A DNA stretch of 38,641 nucleotides from Asaia bogorensis (GCA_945897825.1 CAMDGX010000043.1:1-38641); one strand, 5' to 3'; positions 7,882 through 16,289 are shown, counted from the stretch's first letter. The notes: generated by a model from the sequence alone, not told the origin. Program-made: numbers and translations.

Positions 7882-8513
7882 GGGGTCTCCTTGGCGGGCT
7901 GGCCGTAGGTGGCGTAGCGGGCGCGGGCGGCTTCGAGTTCGGGGTCGGTGAGGAGGCGGGGTTGGCCCGCGGACAATGCCAGGAGGTACTGGCGGCACAA
8001 GGCCTCGAGCAGGAGGGCGGTGCGCAGGGCGGCCTCGGGGGTGGGGCCGTGGCAGATCATGCCGTGGTTGGCGAGCAGGCAGGCGGTGCGGCCCTGGATG
8101 GCGTGGGCCGCGGCCTGGGCCAGTTCCGGGGTGCCGAAGGTTTCGTAGGGGGCGATCGGCACGTCGGGGCCGCCGAAGGCCAGGACGGCGTAGTGGAAGG
8201 GGGGCAACTTGCGGTTGAGGCAGGCCAGCGCGGTCGCGGCGTCGGAATGGGTGTGGACGATGACCTGGGCCTCGGGGGCGACGCGGTAGATGGCGGCGTG
8301 CATCTCCCATTCGCTGGAGGGGGCCAGGCGGCCCTTGTGGGTCCCTTCGAGCGTCATGTCGACGAGGGATTTCGGGGTGATCTCGTCGCCGGTGAGGCCG
8401 GTGGGGGTGATGAGCATGCCGCGTTTCGTGCGCGCGCTGACGTTGCCGGCGGTGCCGGCGTTGAGGCCGCGCTGGCCGAGGTCGCGGTAGAGGGTGGCGA
8501 TGGCGCGGCGCAT
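7878..8513 (-). CDS. Class II aldolase/adducin-family protein
   Basis: A 211-residue protein of the fuculose-phosphate aldolase/RhaD/AraD fold. It has the metal-binding HTHSD near residue 95, the phosphate/substrate loop GNVSAR (about residue 23), the conserved SSEWEMHAAIY and a third metal ligand in LLANHGMI. The family includes zinc-dependent aldolases, epimerases and decarboxylases such as OtnC-type 3-oxo-tetronate 4-phosphate decarboxylases; which one is not clear. Start and stop both overlap neighbours: its ATG shares one base with the amidase stop, and its stop overlaps the peptidase start, so it is the middle gene of a three-gene operon. Confidence 0.9.
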   Translation of the reverse strand: MRRAIATLYRDLGQRGLNAGTAGNVSARTKRGMLITPTGLTGDEITPKSLVDMTLEGTHKGRLAPSSEWEMHAAIYRVAPEAQVIVHTHSDAATALACLNRKLPPFHYAVLAFGGPDVPIAPYETFGTPELAQAAAHAIQGRTACLLANHGMICHGPTPEAALRTALLLEALCRQYLLALSAGQPRLLTDPELEAARARYATYGQPAKETP

Positions 8514-9958
8514 CACTCGGCGGGGACGGTGCCGGGGCGAGGGTCGATCGGCAGGAGGCGGTCCAGGCCGGATTGCTGTTCGAACAGGGCAGCGGCGGCC
8601 AGCGCTCGGGCTTCGCCGCGGGTCGGGGCGACGATTTGCAGGCCGACGGGGCGGCCGAAGCGGTCGAAGCCGCAGGGCAGCGAGACGGCGGGGCAGGAGG
8701 TCAGGGTGATGGCGGAGGTGAGCAGGCTGCCGCCGACGTAGTTGGTGAGTTTCTCGCCGTCTATGGTGTCGCGGGCGCGGAGCATGACGTCCCAGGCGGG
8801 GGTGGGGGCGCCGGGGGTGACGAGGAGGTCGTAGGTTTCGAAGAAGGTGACGAAGCGGCGGTAGAGGGCGGCGCGCTCGCGGTCGGCCCAGGCGATCTTG
8901 GTGGGGCTGCCCTGGAGGCCGACTTCGGTGTTCCAGATGATGTCGGGCTTGATCTGGTCGCGGTGGGACTGGAGCTGGAGCTCGCGGTCGACGACGAAGT
9001 GCTGGGAGCGCAGGGTGAGGAAGACCTCGTCGGCGGGGCCGAGCTCGGGGAAGGCTTCCTCGACGATGCAGCCGGCGGCTTCGAACTTGCGGACTTCGCG
9101 GGCGCAGATCTCGCGGGTTTCGCGGTCGACGGGGGCGCGGCCGCCGTAGTTGGTGGTGAAGGCGATGCGCAGGGGACCGCGGGCGCGGGCGACGGCTTCG
9201 GTGAAGGAGACGGAAGGGGCGTCGAAGGTCAGCGGGTCGTGCGGGCAGAGGCCGGCCATGGTGTCGAGGAAGAGGGCGAGGTCGGGGATGGTGCGGGCCA
9301 TGGGGCCCTGGACGGAGAGGGGCGACCAGAGGTTGTTGGCCGTGCCGCGGGTGACGCGGCCGGGGGAGGGGCGCATGCCGACGACGGAGGTCAGCGTGGC
9401 GGGGCCGCGCAGCGAGCCGCCGTGGTCGGAGCCGTGGGCGAGCCAGGAGGTGCCGGTGGCGAGCGAAACGGCGCCGCCGCCGGTGGAGCCGCCGCAGGTG
9501 AGCGAGGTGTTCCAGGGGTTGCGGGTGCGGCCGAACACCTCGTTGTAGGTGTTGCCGCCGGCGCCGAATTCCGGGGTGTTGGACTTGGCGATGACGATGC
9601 CGCCCTTGCGCTCGATGCGTTCGACGAGGGGGTGGGATTTGTCGGGGACGTGGTTGGCGAAGATCGGCGAGCCGTAGGTGGTGCGCACGCCGGCGACGTC
9701 GGTGAGGTCCTTGATGGCGACGGGCAGGCCGGCGAGCCAGCCGGGTTCGCCCTCGGCTTCGCGGCGGCGGCCGGCCATGAGGTCGCGGGCGTGGGCGCGG
9801 GCGCGGTCGAAGCAGAGGGTGGGGAGCGCGTTCACCGGGGCGTCGACCTGGGCGATGCGCTTCTCGGCGGCGTCGATCAGGTCGAGCGGGGTGATGTCGC
9901 CGCGCTTGAGGCGGGCGACGGCTTCGGTGGCGGTGAGGCGGATCAGCTCGTCGGACAT
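8513..9958 (-). CDS. Amidase (amidase-signature family)
   Basis: A 481-residue amidase-signature hydrolase. The Ser-cisSer-Lys triad elements are visible: lysine in [14 protein letters not shown], the glycine/serine loop [15 protein letters not shown], and the nucleophile serine in [12 protein letters not shown]. These enzymes hydrolyse amide bonds; the family also includes GatA, but no GatB or GatC is nearby and the C-terminal part is amidase-like, so a catabolic amidase is more likely. GGSTGGG differs slightly from the common GGSSGGS loop. AGGGAGG lies 6 bases before the ATG at 9958. It is the first gene of the amidase-aldolase-M20 operon and diverges from threonine aldolase across a 103-base promoter region. 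Confidence 0.93.
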   Translation of the reverse strand: MSDELIRLTATEAVARLKRGDITPLDLIDAAEKRIAQVDAPVNALPTLCFDRARAHARDLMAGRRREAEGEPGWLAGLPVAIKDLTDVAGVRTTYGSPIFANHVPDKSHPLVERIERKGGIVIAKSNTPEFGAGGNTYNEVFGRTRNPWNTSLTCGGSTGGGAVSLATGTSWLAHGSDHGGSLRGPATLTSVVGMRPSPGRVTRGTANNLWSPLSVQGPMARTIPDLALFLDTMAGLCPHDPLTFDAPSVSFTEAVARARGPLRIAFTTNYGGRAPVDRETREICAREVRKFEAAGCIVEEAFPELGPADEVFLTLRSQHFVVDRELQLQSHRDQIKPDIIWNTEVGLQGSPTKIAWADRERAALYRRFVTFFETYDLLVTPGAPTPAWDVMLRARDTIDGEKLTNYVGGSLLTSAITLTSCPAVSLPCGFDRFGRPVGLQIVAPTRGEARALAAAALFEQQSGLDRLLPIDPRPGTVPAE

Positions 9959-10001
9959 GGGTGGCCCTCCCTGGGCGGCATATCAGCGGGATCGCGCGCA
10001 C

Positions 10002-10035
10002 GGCGCAATGTGCCTTCCCCTGGGATGGCGCAATG
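10002..10035. promoter_or_regulatory. Paired direct repeat GGCGCAATG in a divergent promoter region
   Basis: GGCGCAATG occurs at 10002-10010 and again at 10027-10035, 25 bases apart on the same face, in the 103-base gap between the divergent amidase and threonine aldolase genes. Such spacing would suit binding of a regulator to both copies. No regulator gene adjoins, and no clear -10/-35 elements were recognised. Confidence 0.25.
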
Positions 10036-10061
10036 ATGGGGGGGCGTGGCAGTCTGTGGCC

Positions 10062-11096
10062 ATGGGAATCATTGATCTGCGTTCCGACACCGTGACCCGG
10101 CCGAGCCCGGGGATGCGCCGCGCCATGGCGGAGGCGGAGGTGGGGGACGACCAGTATGGCGAATGCCCTGCGACCAATGCGTTGCAGGACAAGGTGGCGG
10201 CGCTGCTGGGGCAGGAGGCGGCGCTGTTCGTCGCCTCCGGGACGATGGCCAACCAGATCGCGCTGAAGCTGCTGACGCGGCCGGGGGACGATGTGGTGCT
10301 CGGCGTGGAGTCGCACGTGGAGTGGCACGAGACCGGGGCGGCGGCGGCGAATGCGGGGGTGCAGTTCCGGGTGGTGGGGTCCGGCGGGCTGTTCACGGCG
10401 GCGGATTTCGAGGCGGCGTATCGGGCGCCGGGGCATGTGGTGCAGCCGCCAACCGGGCTGGTGGTGATCGAGAACACGCACAACCGGGGCGGCGGGCTGG
10501 TGTGGGACCAGGCGCAGGTGGCTTCGGTGTGCGCGGCGGCGCGGGCGCGGGGGGTGCGCAGCTACCTCGACGGGGCGCGGTTGTTCAACGCGGCGGCGGC
10601 AACGGGGAGGACGCTGGCGGAGCTGGCGGCACCGTTCGACCTGGTGGGGGTGGCGCTGTCGAAGGGGCTTGGATGCCCGGTGGGGTCGCTGCTGGCGGGG
10701 CCGCGCGACCTGATCGCGGCGGCGGTGCGGCAGCGGCGCATGTTCGGCGGCGCGATGCGGCAGTCGGGCATCGTGGCGGCGGCGGGGCTGTATGCGCTGG
10801 AGCACAATCTGGGGCGGCTGGGCGAGGACCATGCCAATGCGCGGCTGATGGCGCAGCGGATCGCGCAGGCGCCGGGGGTGGAGCTGGATCTCGCGACGGT
10901 GCAGAGCAACATCGTGATCTTCCGCTGCGCGCCGGGGGCGCCGGATGCGGCCACCGTGGTGGCGCGGGCCCGGGAGCAGGGGGTGCTGGTGAGCGCGTTC
11001 GCGGCGCGGACGGTGCGGGCGACGACGCACCTCGATGTCGACGCGGCGGATTGCGCGCGGGCAGGCGAGGTTCTTGCGGGCGTGATGCAGGGATGA
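10062..11096 (+). CDS. Low-specificity L-threonine aldolase (PLP enzyme)
   Basis: A 344-residue fold-type I PLP enzyme that splits threonine or allo-threonine into glycine and acetaldehyde. It starts with the family signature [29 protein letters not shown] and ASGTMANQ line the cofactor site, and the PLP lysine is in [13 protein letters not shown]. Length fits LtaE-type enzymes. The ATG at 10062 is chosen because the signature starts there; an open frame runs upstream through the promoter gap but has no homology-like content. The stop at 11096 lies 68 bases before the preferred start of the next gene, though an alternative start of that gene overlaps it. Confidence 0.93.
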   Translation: MGIIDLRSDTVTRPSPGMRRAMAEAEVGDDQYGECPATNALQDKVAALLGQEAALFVASGTMANQIALKLLTRPGDDVVLGVESHVEWHETGAAAANAGVQFRVVGSGGLFTAADFEAAYRAPGHVVQPPTGLVVIENTHNRGGGLVWDQAQVASVCAAARARGVRSYLDGARLFNAAAATGRTLAELAAPFDLVGVALSKGLGCPVGSLLAGPRDLIAAAVRQRRMFGGAMRQSGIVAAAGLYALEHNLGRLGEDHANARLMAQRIAQAPGVELDLATVQSNIVIFRCAPGAPDAATVVARAREQGVLVSAFAARTVRATTHLDVDAADCARAGEVLAGVMQG

Positions 11097-11164
11097 AGGC
11101 GGGTTCTGCGTTGACCGCTTCTGTGCGGGGGCTAGGCTTGGGCGGTTCAGGCGGGGGAATTCGA

Positions 11165-12619
11165 GTGGGCATCAGGCGCTACGTTCTGCTGGCGACGGCA
11201 CTTCCGGTGTTGGCCGGGTGCACGAAGCTGGGCCCGGATTTTGAGCGGCCGGAGGCATGGTGGAAGCCGGCCAGCTGGTTCGCCGCCACGCCCGTAACGC
11301 CGCCCGCGCCGCGCGCCAGCATCCCGGTGGCCGAGCCGTTCGACGCGGCGTGGTGGAAGGTGCTGAACGACCCCGTGCTGAACGCGATGCAGGAGCAGCT
11401 GGCGACGGCCAATCTCGACCTGCGCACCGCCGATTTCCGCCTGGCGCAGGCGCGCGCGCAGCTTGGCGTGACGGAATCCGCGCAGGGTCCGGTGGTGAAC
11501 GCCAATGCCTCCTACGCCCGGGCGCGCGCCAGCCAGCGCAGCACGGTGGCGCGGATCGCGCGGTCGTTCGAGCCGTACGACCTGTTCCAGTACGGGCTGG
11601 ACCTCTCGTGGGAGATCGACCTGTGGGGCCGCGTTGCGCGGCTGGTGGAGGCGGGCGAGGCGCAGCTGGCGGCGGTGGAGGAGGCGAAGCGCGACCTGCT
11701 GGTGAGCAGTTCCGCGGAACTGGCCCGGAACTACATCGCGCTGCGCGGGGTGCAGCGGAAGGTGGCGATCACCCGGCAGAACCTGCAGATCGCGCGGCAG
11801 AACCAGGCGCTGACGCGCGACAGGGCGGCCGGCGGGCTGACGACCGATCTCGACGTGGCCAATGCGTCGTCGCAGGTGGCGAGCGTGGAGGCGCAGTTGC
11901 CGGGGCTGGAGGAGCAGCAGGCGCGGCTGTCCAATGCGATCGCGTTGCTGCTGGGCGAGCAGCCGGGCGCGCGGCTGGCGGCCCTGGCGGTCCCGCGCGC
12001 AGCCCCCGTGGTGCCGCCGCGCGTGCCGGTGGGGGTGCCGGGGGACCTGACGCGGCGGCGGCCGGATATTCGCCAGGCGGAAGCGAACCTGCATGCGGCG
12101 ACGGCGGGGATTAGGGTGGCGCGGGCGGATTTCTTCCCGCGGGTGACACTGAGCGGGTTCGGGGCGATCCAGGGGCTGAACGTCTCCAACCTGCGCGATT
12201 CCGCGGCGCTGGCCTACAGCATTGGGCCGTCGATCACGCTGCCGATCTTCGAGGGCGGGCGGCTGCGGCGGACGCTGGAACTTCGCGAGGCGCAGCAGCA
12301 GGAGGCGGCGATCGCCTATCAGCGCGCGGTGCTGGGGGCGCTGCACGAGGTGGACAACGCGCTGACGGCGTATGGCACCGAGCAGCGGCGGCGCGACCGG
12401 CTGGAGCAGGCGGTGGCGGAGTCGCGCCGGGCGCTGGGGCTGGCGCGGCTGCGGTATGAGCAGGGGGTGGCGGACTTCCTGCAGGTGCTGACGGCGCAGC
12501 GGGCGCTGCTGGACGCGGAGCAGAACCTGGCGGACAGCACGACCAACGTGGCGCTCAACCTGGTGCAGCTGTACCGGGCGCTTGGTGGTGGGTGGGAGGC
12601 TGCGGGCCCAAGGATATAA
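11165..12619 (+). CDS. NodT-type RND efflux outer-membrane lipoprotein
   Basis: A 484-residue TolC-like outer-membrane factor. With the GTG start at 11165 it opens with a short lipoprotein signal, MGIRRYVLLATALPVLAGC, whose LAGC lipobox predicts lipidation at Cys20; CTKLGPDF is typical of NodT/OprM proteins. Two repeats of an outer-membrane efflux domain follow, with long helices (LRTADFRLAQARAQL; GLARLRYEQGVADFLQVLTAQ) and the beta-barrel-side WEIDLWGRV and PDIRQAEANLHAATA. GGGGGAA lies 5-6 bases before the GTG. An ATG at 11093 is in frame and overlaps the threonine aldolase stop, but gives an awkward N-terminus. No membrane-fusion or inner-membrane pump gene is adjacent, so it is an orphan exit duct here. 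Confidence 0.92.
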   Translation: MGIRRYVLLATALPVLAGCTKLGPDFERPEAWWKPASWFAATPVTPPAPRASIPVAEPFDAAWWKVLNDPVLNAMQEQLATANLDLRTADFRLAQARAQLGVTESAQGPVVNANASYARARASQRSTVARIARSFEPYDLFQYGLDLSWEIDLWGRVARLVEAGEAQLAAVEEAKRDLLVSSSAELARNYIALRGVQRKVAITRQNLQIARQNQALTRDRAAGGLTTDLDVANASSQVASVEAQLPGLEEQQARLSNAIALLLGEQPGARLAALAVPRAAPVVPPRVPVGVPGDLTRRRPDIRQAEANLHAATAGIRVARADFFPRVTLSGFGAIQGLNVSNLRDSAALAYSIGPSITLPIFEGGRLRRTLELREAQQQEAAIAYQRAVLGALHEVDNALTAYGTEQRRRDRLEQAVAESRRALGLARLRYEQGVADFLQVLTAQRALLDAEQNLADSTTNVALNLVQLYRALGGGWEAAGPRI

Positions 12620-12628
12620 GGAAGGATT

Positions 12629-12652
12629 CTTCTTTTTGTGAACAAAAAGAAG
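12629..12652. terminator. Bidirectional poly-T/A hairpin between convergent genes
   Basis: CTTCTTTTTGT (12629-12639) pairs perfectly with ACAAAAAGAAG (12642-12652) around a GA loop: 11 pairs. It starts 9 bases after the efflux-lipoprotein stop and ends 11 bases before the stop of the opposite gene, so it can end both transcripts. The unit resembles the hairpins at 6373-6398 and 6469-6490. Confidence 0.6.
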
Positions 12653-12663
12653 CGCTTTCTTTC

Positions 12664-13332
12664 TTAGCTTTTCCCCGGAATTCCCAGTCTCAGCGCCTCT
12701 TGCGGCTGGCGATAGATGTGGAACGCGGCGAACGAGGTTTCATCGGGGCGGTCGGGGTCGTAGGGGTAGATGTTCGGCACGACGGCGGCCAGCGTCCAGT
12801 CGGGGAAGTGGCGGGCGACGTGGGTGGTGAAGCGGCGGTGGCGGACGTGGCGGCTGGGCCAGGAGTGGTCGAGGTCGCTGGCGTAGATGACGACGAAGCG
12901 CCAGGCGTGGGAGAAGAGTGCTTCCATGTAGTCGGCGAAGACGTGGTCTTCCACGAGGTGATAGACGACGTCGAGCGAGAGGCCGAGTTCGGCGGCGATG
13001 AGGCCGGTGCGGTCGGCCATGGGGCGGAACTCGCGGCCCTGCTGGCCGGCAAAGCGGGCGCGACAGCGGGCGATGGCGGCGGGGGCCACGTCGAGGCCGA
13101 CATAGTCGGCGATGTCGATCAAGGCGAGTTGGTTGCCGTCGCCGCAGCCGAACTCGATGGCCGAGGCGATGCCGTTGTCGCGGATCAGGGCGTTGAGGAA
13201 GTCGGCCTTGAAGGTGGCGAGGCGGCCATGGGAGCCGGCGCCGGAGTGGCCGCCGGTCTGGTAGCGGGCTTCCCAGTAGGCGGCGGAGGAGAAATCCGGC
13301 GCGTCGGGGGTGGGGGCAAGGTTTTCCTGCAT
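12664..13332 (-). CDS. Class I SAM-dependent methyltransferase
   Basis: A 222-residue predicted methyltransferase. The SAM-binding motif I is AIEFGCGDGNQL (near residue 60), followed by YVGLDVAPAAIARC (acidic end of strand 2), and LSLDVVYHLVEDHVFADYMEALF in the motif IV-V region. WSSRHVRHRRFTTHV-like basic segments (here WPSRHVRHRRF) may touch the substrate. The N-terminal DFSSAAYWEARYQTGGHSGAGS resembles methyltransferases found in glycan or capsule clusters, but no such cluster adjoins. Substrate unknown. The gene is alone, convergent with the efflux lipoprotein and divergent from the TerB-like gene. Confidence 0.8.
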   Translation of the reverse strand: MQENLAPTPDAPDFSSAAYWEARYQTGGHSGAGSHGRLATFKADFLNALIRDNGIASAIEFGCGDGNQLALIDIADYVGLDVAPAAIARCRARFAGQQGREFRPMADRTGLIAAELGLSLDVVYHLVEDHVFADYMEALFSHAWRFVVIYASDLDHSWPSRHVRHRRFTTHVARHFPDWTLAAVVPNIYPYDPDRPDETSFAAFHIYRQPQEALRLGIPGKS

Positions 13333-13378
13333 GGCGCACCTGGGGCGGTTTTGTGCGGTTTTCTCACCCGCGGATGAA

Positions 13379-13419
13379 GGATTGGCTAAGCGCGCTTGCG
13401 TGGATTGGATGTGGATTGG
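13379..13419. repeat. Triplicated GGATTGG motif in a divergent promoter gap
   Basis: GGATTGG occurs at 13379-13385, 13402-13408 and 13413-13419 on the + strand; the last two are 11 bases apart (one helical turn). They lie in the 177-base gap 13333-13509 between divergent genes and could be binding sites for a regulator of either. No other structure is seen in this gap. Confidence 0.3.
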
Positions 13420-13509
13420 ATTCTGGCGCGCGGGCGTCTATGTGCGTGCGAGCAAAGCGACCTCGCGGGGCCTCGGCCTCGCCGCGGCGCACCTGAACCG
13501 GAGCAGACC

Positions 13510-14079
13510 ATGAGCAACGAACCCCTCGACGACCGCCGCCGGGCCCTGGAGGAGGCGTTCTTCGCCAAGCAGGACGCGCTGCTGCGCAAGCGGCTGGCGG
13601 AGCCCGCCGAGGTGCGGGCGAAGAAGGAGGCGTTCTCGGCCGTCTCCGGCATCACCGACGATGCGGTGCTGGAGGCCCTGGTGAAGCTCGACATTTCCGC
13701 CGAGACGCTGGCGGCGATCGCGCTGGTGCCGCTGGTGGCGGTGGCGTGGGCGGATGGCAGTATCGACGCCAAGGAGCGCGCGGCGGTGCTGCGCGGGGCG
13801 AGCGAGAGCGGGCTGGCGCCGGGGGCGGCGGGCTACGGCATGCTGGAGACGTGGTTGCAGTCGGCGCCGCCGGCGTCGCTGGTGGAGTCGTGGAAGGCGT
13901 ATATCGCCACCATCACGGCCGGGCTCGACCATGCCGGCAAGCGGGCGCTGCAGGCGCCGATCATGGACCGGGCGCGGGCGGTGGCGCTGGCGGCGGGCGG
14001 GTTCCTGGGGATCGGCATCCGCATCTCCGACGCCGAGGAGAAGGTGCTGGCCGACCTGGCGCGCGCCTTCGGGGTCTGA
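13510..14079 (+). CDS. TerB-like all-helical protein of unknown function
   Basis: A 189-residue cytoplasmic protein, predicted almost entirely helical and alanine-rich. The middle segment LVPLVAVAWADGSIDAKERAAVLRGASESGL resembles TerB-type modules (hydrophobic helix, then ADGxID..E acidic turn), and a second similar turn ISDAEEKVLADLARAF ends the protein. The N-terminus is strongly charged (RRRALEEAFFAKQDALLRKRLAE). TerB-like folds are linked to tellurite resistance and stress systems, but no other ter gene is present, so no function is assigned. The ATG at 13510 follows GGAGCAG. The next gene starts 19 bases downstream and may share its transcript. Confidence 0.7.
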   Translation: MSNEPLDDRRRALEEAFFAKQDALLRKRLAEPAEVRAKKEAFSAVSGITDDAVLEALVKLDISAETLAAIALVPLVAVAWADGSIDAKERAAVLRGASESGLAPGAAGYGMLETWLQSAPPASLVESWKAYIATITAGLDHAGKRALQAPIMDRARAVALAAGGFLGIGIRISDAEEKVLADLARAFGV

Positions 14080-14098
14080 GCGCCGGCTGACGGCCGCG

Positions 14099-14929
14099 AT
14101 GGAGGTCACGCCGCTTTCACCGACCTTGGCCGCGCGTGTCGACGGGCTCGACATCGCGGCCGGGATGGGGGGCGAGGCTGCCGCGGCGGTGCGGGCGGCG
14201 CTCGCGCGACACCAGGTTCTGGTGATCCCGGGCCAGCGGATCGACGACGCGGCGCAGGTGGCGTTCAGCGAGGCGTTCGGGGCGTTGGAAACGACGCGGG
14301 CGGGCGCCGACGGGGCGGGCAGCAAGCTGATCGTGCTGTCGAATGTCGGGCCGGACGGGGGCATCGTGGCGGCCACCGACCGGCAGGTGCTGAACGGTCG
14401 CGCCAACCAGGCGTGGCACCACGACAGCAGCTTCAAGCCGGTGCCGGCGCGCATCTCGATCCTCTCGGCGCGGGAGATTCCGAGCCGGGGCGGCAATACC
14501 GAGTTTGCCAGCATGCGCGCGGCGTTCGCGGCGCTTGATGCCGACGAGCAGGCGCGGCTGCGGCCGCTGGTGGCGGTCCATGATTTCGCGTGGTCACGCC
14601 GGCGGGTCGACCCGGCGCTGGTGACCGAGGCGGAGGCGGCGGCGAACCCGCCGGTGCGCCAGAAGGTGGTGCGCGACGAGAACCCGCACGGGGCCGCGCT
14701 CTACCTGGGGGCTCATGCGCGCCGCATCGAGGGCTGGGACGAGGACGCGGCGCGGGCGCTGATCGAGCGGCTGGTGGCGTTCGCGGGAGAGGCGCGGTTC
14801 GTCTATTCGCATCGCTGGTCGGTCGGCGATGTGCTGGTGTGGGACAACCGGGCGGTGATGCATCGCGCGACGCCATTCGCGGCGACCGGCGAGCGGCGGC
14901 GGATGGTGCGCACGACGGTGGCGGGATAG
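14099..14929 (+). CDS. TauD/TfdA-family Fe(II)/2-oxoglutarate dioxygenase
   Basis: A 276-residue non-haem iron dioxygenase. The facial triad is visible: HxD in QAWHHDSSF, and the distal His in NRAVMHRATPF; the 2-oxoglutarate-binding arginine is probably in RRRMVRTTV at the C-terminus. The N-terminus, MEVTPLSPTLAARVDGLDIA, matches the start of TauD/TfdA proteins (ltp.iGaev.GvDl). Such enzymes use Fe(II) and 2-oxoglutarate to cleave or hydroxylate taurine, phenoxyacetates and similar compounds. No transporter or regulator marks the substrate. The ATG at 14099 lies 19 bases after the TerB-like stop; the DHCW cupin follows 28 bases later. Confidence 0.92.
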   Translation: MEVTPLSPTLAARVDGLDIAAGMGGEAAAAVRAALARHQVLVIPGQRIDDAAQVAFSEAFGALETTRAGADGAGSKLIVLSNVGPDGGIVAATDRQVLNGRANQAWHHDSSFKPVPARISILSAREIPSRGGNTEFASMRAAFAALDADEQARLRPLVAVHDFAWSRRRVDPALVTEAEAAANPPVRQKVVRDENPHGAALYLGAHARRIEGWDEDAARALIERLVAFAGEARFVYSHRWSVGDVLVWDNRAVMHRATPFAATGERRRMVRTTVAG

Positions 14930-14957
14930 GATTTCCCGCGCAACAGGAGTGCCGGCC

Positions 14958-15287
14958 GTGCAGATGAGCGATATCCCCTTCGGGACCACCGACTGGGCCG
15001 CGGTGCCGCGCACCGAGCATCCCGGCGAGACCGGCGTGGCGCATTGGCGGACTCGGCAGTTCGGGACGATCCGGGTGCGGATGGTGGAGTATTCCGCCGG
15101 CTATCTCGCGGACCACTGGTGCGAGAAGGGGCATATCCTGCTGTGCCTGTCGGGCGAACTGGAGACGGAGCTGGCCGACGGGTCGGTGGCGGTGCTGCGG
15201 CCGGGGATGAGCTACCAGGTGGCGGATGGGGCGATGGCGCATCGCAGCCGGACGAAGGTCGCGACGACGCTGTTCATCGTGGACTAG
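14958..15287 (+). CDS. DHCW-motif cupin-fold protein
   Basis: A small single-domain cupin of about 109 residues. The motif ADHWCEKGHILLCLSGELETEL holds the DHWCEKGH signature for which this family is named, with GSVAVLRPGMSYQVADG forming the second cupin strand pair. Function unknown; members are presumed cytoplasmic. Three in-frame starts compete: GTG 14949, GTG 14958 and ATG 14964. AGGAG at 14945-14949 is 8 bases before GTG 14958, which is therefore preferred; the ATG would be 14 bases away. It lies 28 bases after the dioxygenase and is probably co-transcribed. Confidence 0.85.
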   Translation: MQMSDIPFGTTDWAAVPRTEHPGETGVAHWRTRQFGTIRVRMVEYSAGYLADHWCEKGHILLCLSGELETELADGSVAVLRPGMSYQVADGAMAHRSRTKVATTLFIVD

Positions 15288-15296
15288 GCAGCAAGG

Positions 15297-15368
15297 CCAG
15301 GGCGTTGCCCTGGACCCACCAGGGGCCAAGCCCCTGGACCTTAATTCATTGAAAAAAAAGAGGTCCAG
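15297..15368. repeat. GC-rich multi-hairpin intergenic element with alternative pairings
   Basis: Between the convergent cupin and MaoC genes. Hairpin 1: CCAGGGC/GCCCTGG (15297-15303/15307-15313), loop GTT. Hairpin 2: CCAGGGGC/GCCCCTGG (15319-15326/15330-15337), loop CAA. Hairpin 3: CTGGACCT (15334-15341) with AGGTCCAG (15361-15368) across an AT-rich loop; its left arm overlaps the right arm of hairpin 2, so the two exclude each other. The loop of hairpin 3 holds a run of eight A. It probably ends transcription from both sides. Confidence 0.7.
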
Positions 15369-15452
15369 AGGCTCGACCCGTCCCGCGAAGGCGCGCGCCG
15401 GACCAAGCGGGGTTGCGCAGGGCCCGCCCTTGCGGTTGCTTGTTCTCGCGCT

Positions 15453-16289
15453 TCACACGCCCACGGTCGCTTCCATGCACAGCGCGCCGTCGTTGCGGCG
15501 GACCCAGAGCTTGGCGCCGGTGGGGTCGGGGGCTCCGTGCACGGTAAAGGGCGTGGTGTCGAACACCGGCGACAGGGCGCGGAAGCTGAAGGATTTCACC
15601 TTGCGGGTGTCGTTGCGGCAATACAGGTCGAGCAACAGCGTGGCCAGCAGCGGACCGTGGACGATCAGGCCGGGGTAGCCTTCCTCGGTGGTGACGTAGC
15701 GGCGGTCGTAGTGGATGCGATGGCCATTGAAGGTCAGGGCGGAGTAGCGGAACAGCAGGACATCGTCTGGCGTGATGGCGCGGTGCCAGGGCGAGGTGGC
15801 GTCAGCCTGTTTGGGGGTGGGCGCGGCGTCCCCGGGGGCTGGCGCGTCCCGGTAGACGATGTCGTGTTCCTCGGTGATGGCGAGGCCGGCGGGGCCGGAG
15901 ATTTCGTGGCGTACGAGGACGAAGACCAAGGTGCCGGAGCGGCCGGTCTTGGCCGAGACGTCGGCGATGGTGGAGGTGCGGCGGACGGTGTCGCCGAGGT
16001 GCAGCGGGGCATGGAAGTGCAGCCGCCCGCCGGCCCACATGCGGCGGGGCAGGGGAACCGGCGGGAGAAATCCGCCGCGTTTGGGGTGGCCGTCAGGGCC
16101 GATCTCGGACTGGCGGGCGCGGGGCAGGAAATGGAGCCAGTGCCAGAGCGGGGGCAGGGGGTCGCCGGCGGCGGGGGCAGGGTCGTCGCGGTCCAGCGTG
16201 GCCGAGAGGGCAGCGGAGGGGAACAGGCCGAGATGGTCGTCCAGGGTTTCCTGCCGTCCGATCCAGGTTTTCAGATGGTCGATGTCCAT
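15453..16289 (-). CDS. MaoC-like (FAS1-type) acyl-CoA dehydratase, mesaconyl-C4-CoA hydratase-like
   Basis: A 278-residue double-hotdog protein. The N-terminal half carries an HTD2/FAS1-type domain (LWHWLHFLPRARQSEIGPDGHPKRGGFLPPVPLPRRMWAGG, split over two strands), the C-terminal half a MaoC-like one with LFRYSALTFNGHRIHYD, whose His/Asp region matches the hydratase catalytic site, and GYPGLIVHGPLLATLL. This layout matches mesaconyl-C4-CoA or itaconyl-CoA hydratases and related enzymes of C5-dicarboxylate catabolism. No CoA-transferase or lyase adjoins, so the substrate is open. AGGGGAG lies about 8 bases before the ATG at 16289. The gene stands alone. Confidence 0.85.
   Translation of the reverse strand: MDIDHLKTWIGRQETLDDHLGLFPSAALSATLDRDDPAPAAGDPLPPLWHWLHFLPRARQSEIGPDGHPKRGGFLPPVPLPRRMWAGGRLHFHAPLHLGDTVRRTSTIADVSAKTGRSGTLVFVLVRHEISGPAGLAITEEHDIVYRDAPAPGDAAPTPKQADATSPWHRAITPDDVLLFRYSALTFNGHRIHYDRRYVTTEEGYPGLIVHGPLLATLLLDLYCRNDTRKVKSFSFRALSPVFDTTPFTVHGAPDPTGAKLWVRRNDGALCMEATVGV

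Noticed and set aside
8513-9958. GatA, subunit of Asp/Glu-tRNA amidotransferase
   Set aside because: No gatB or gatC nearby, operon partners are catabolic, and the GGSTGGG loop and C-terminal part look like a general amidase.
8573-10036. A 487-codon + strand open frame opposite the amidase
   Set aside because: Its product is mostly Gly, Ala, Val and Glu without motifs; the - strand frame is a clear amidase.
7878-11030. A 1050-codon - strand frame that ends as the class II aldolase
   Set aside because: Only the last 211 residues, from ATG 8513, look like a protein; the upstream part is Arg/Pro-rich shadow across amidase and threonine aldolase.
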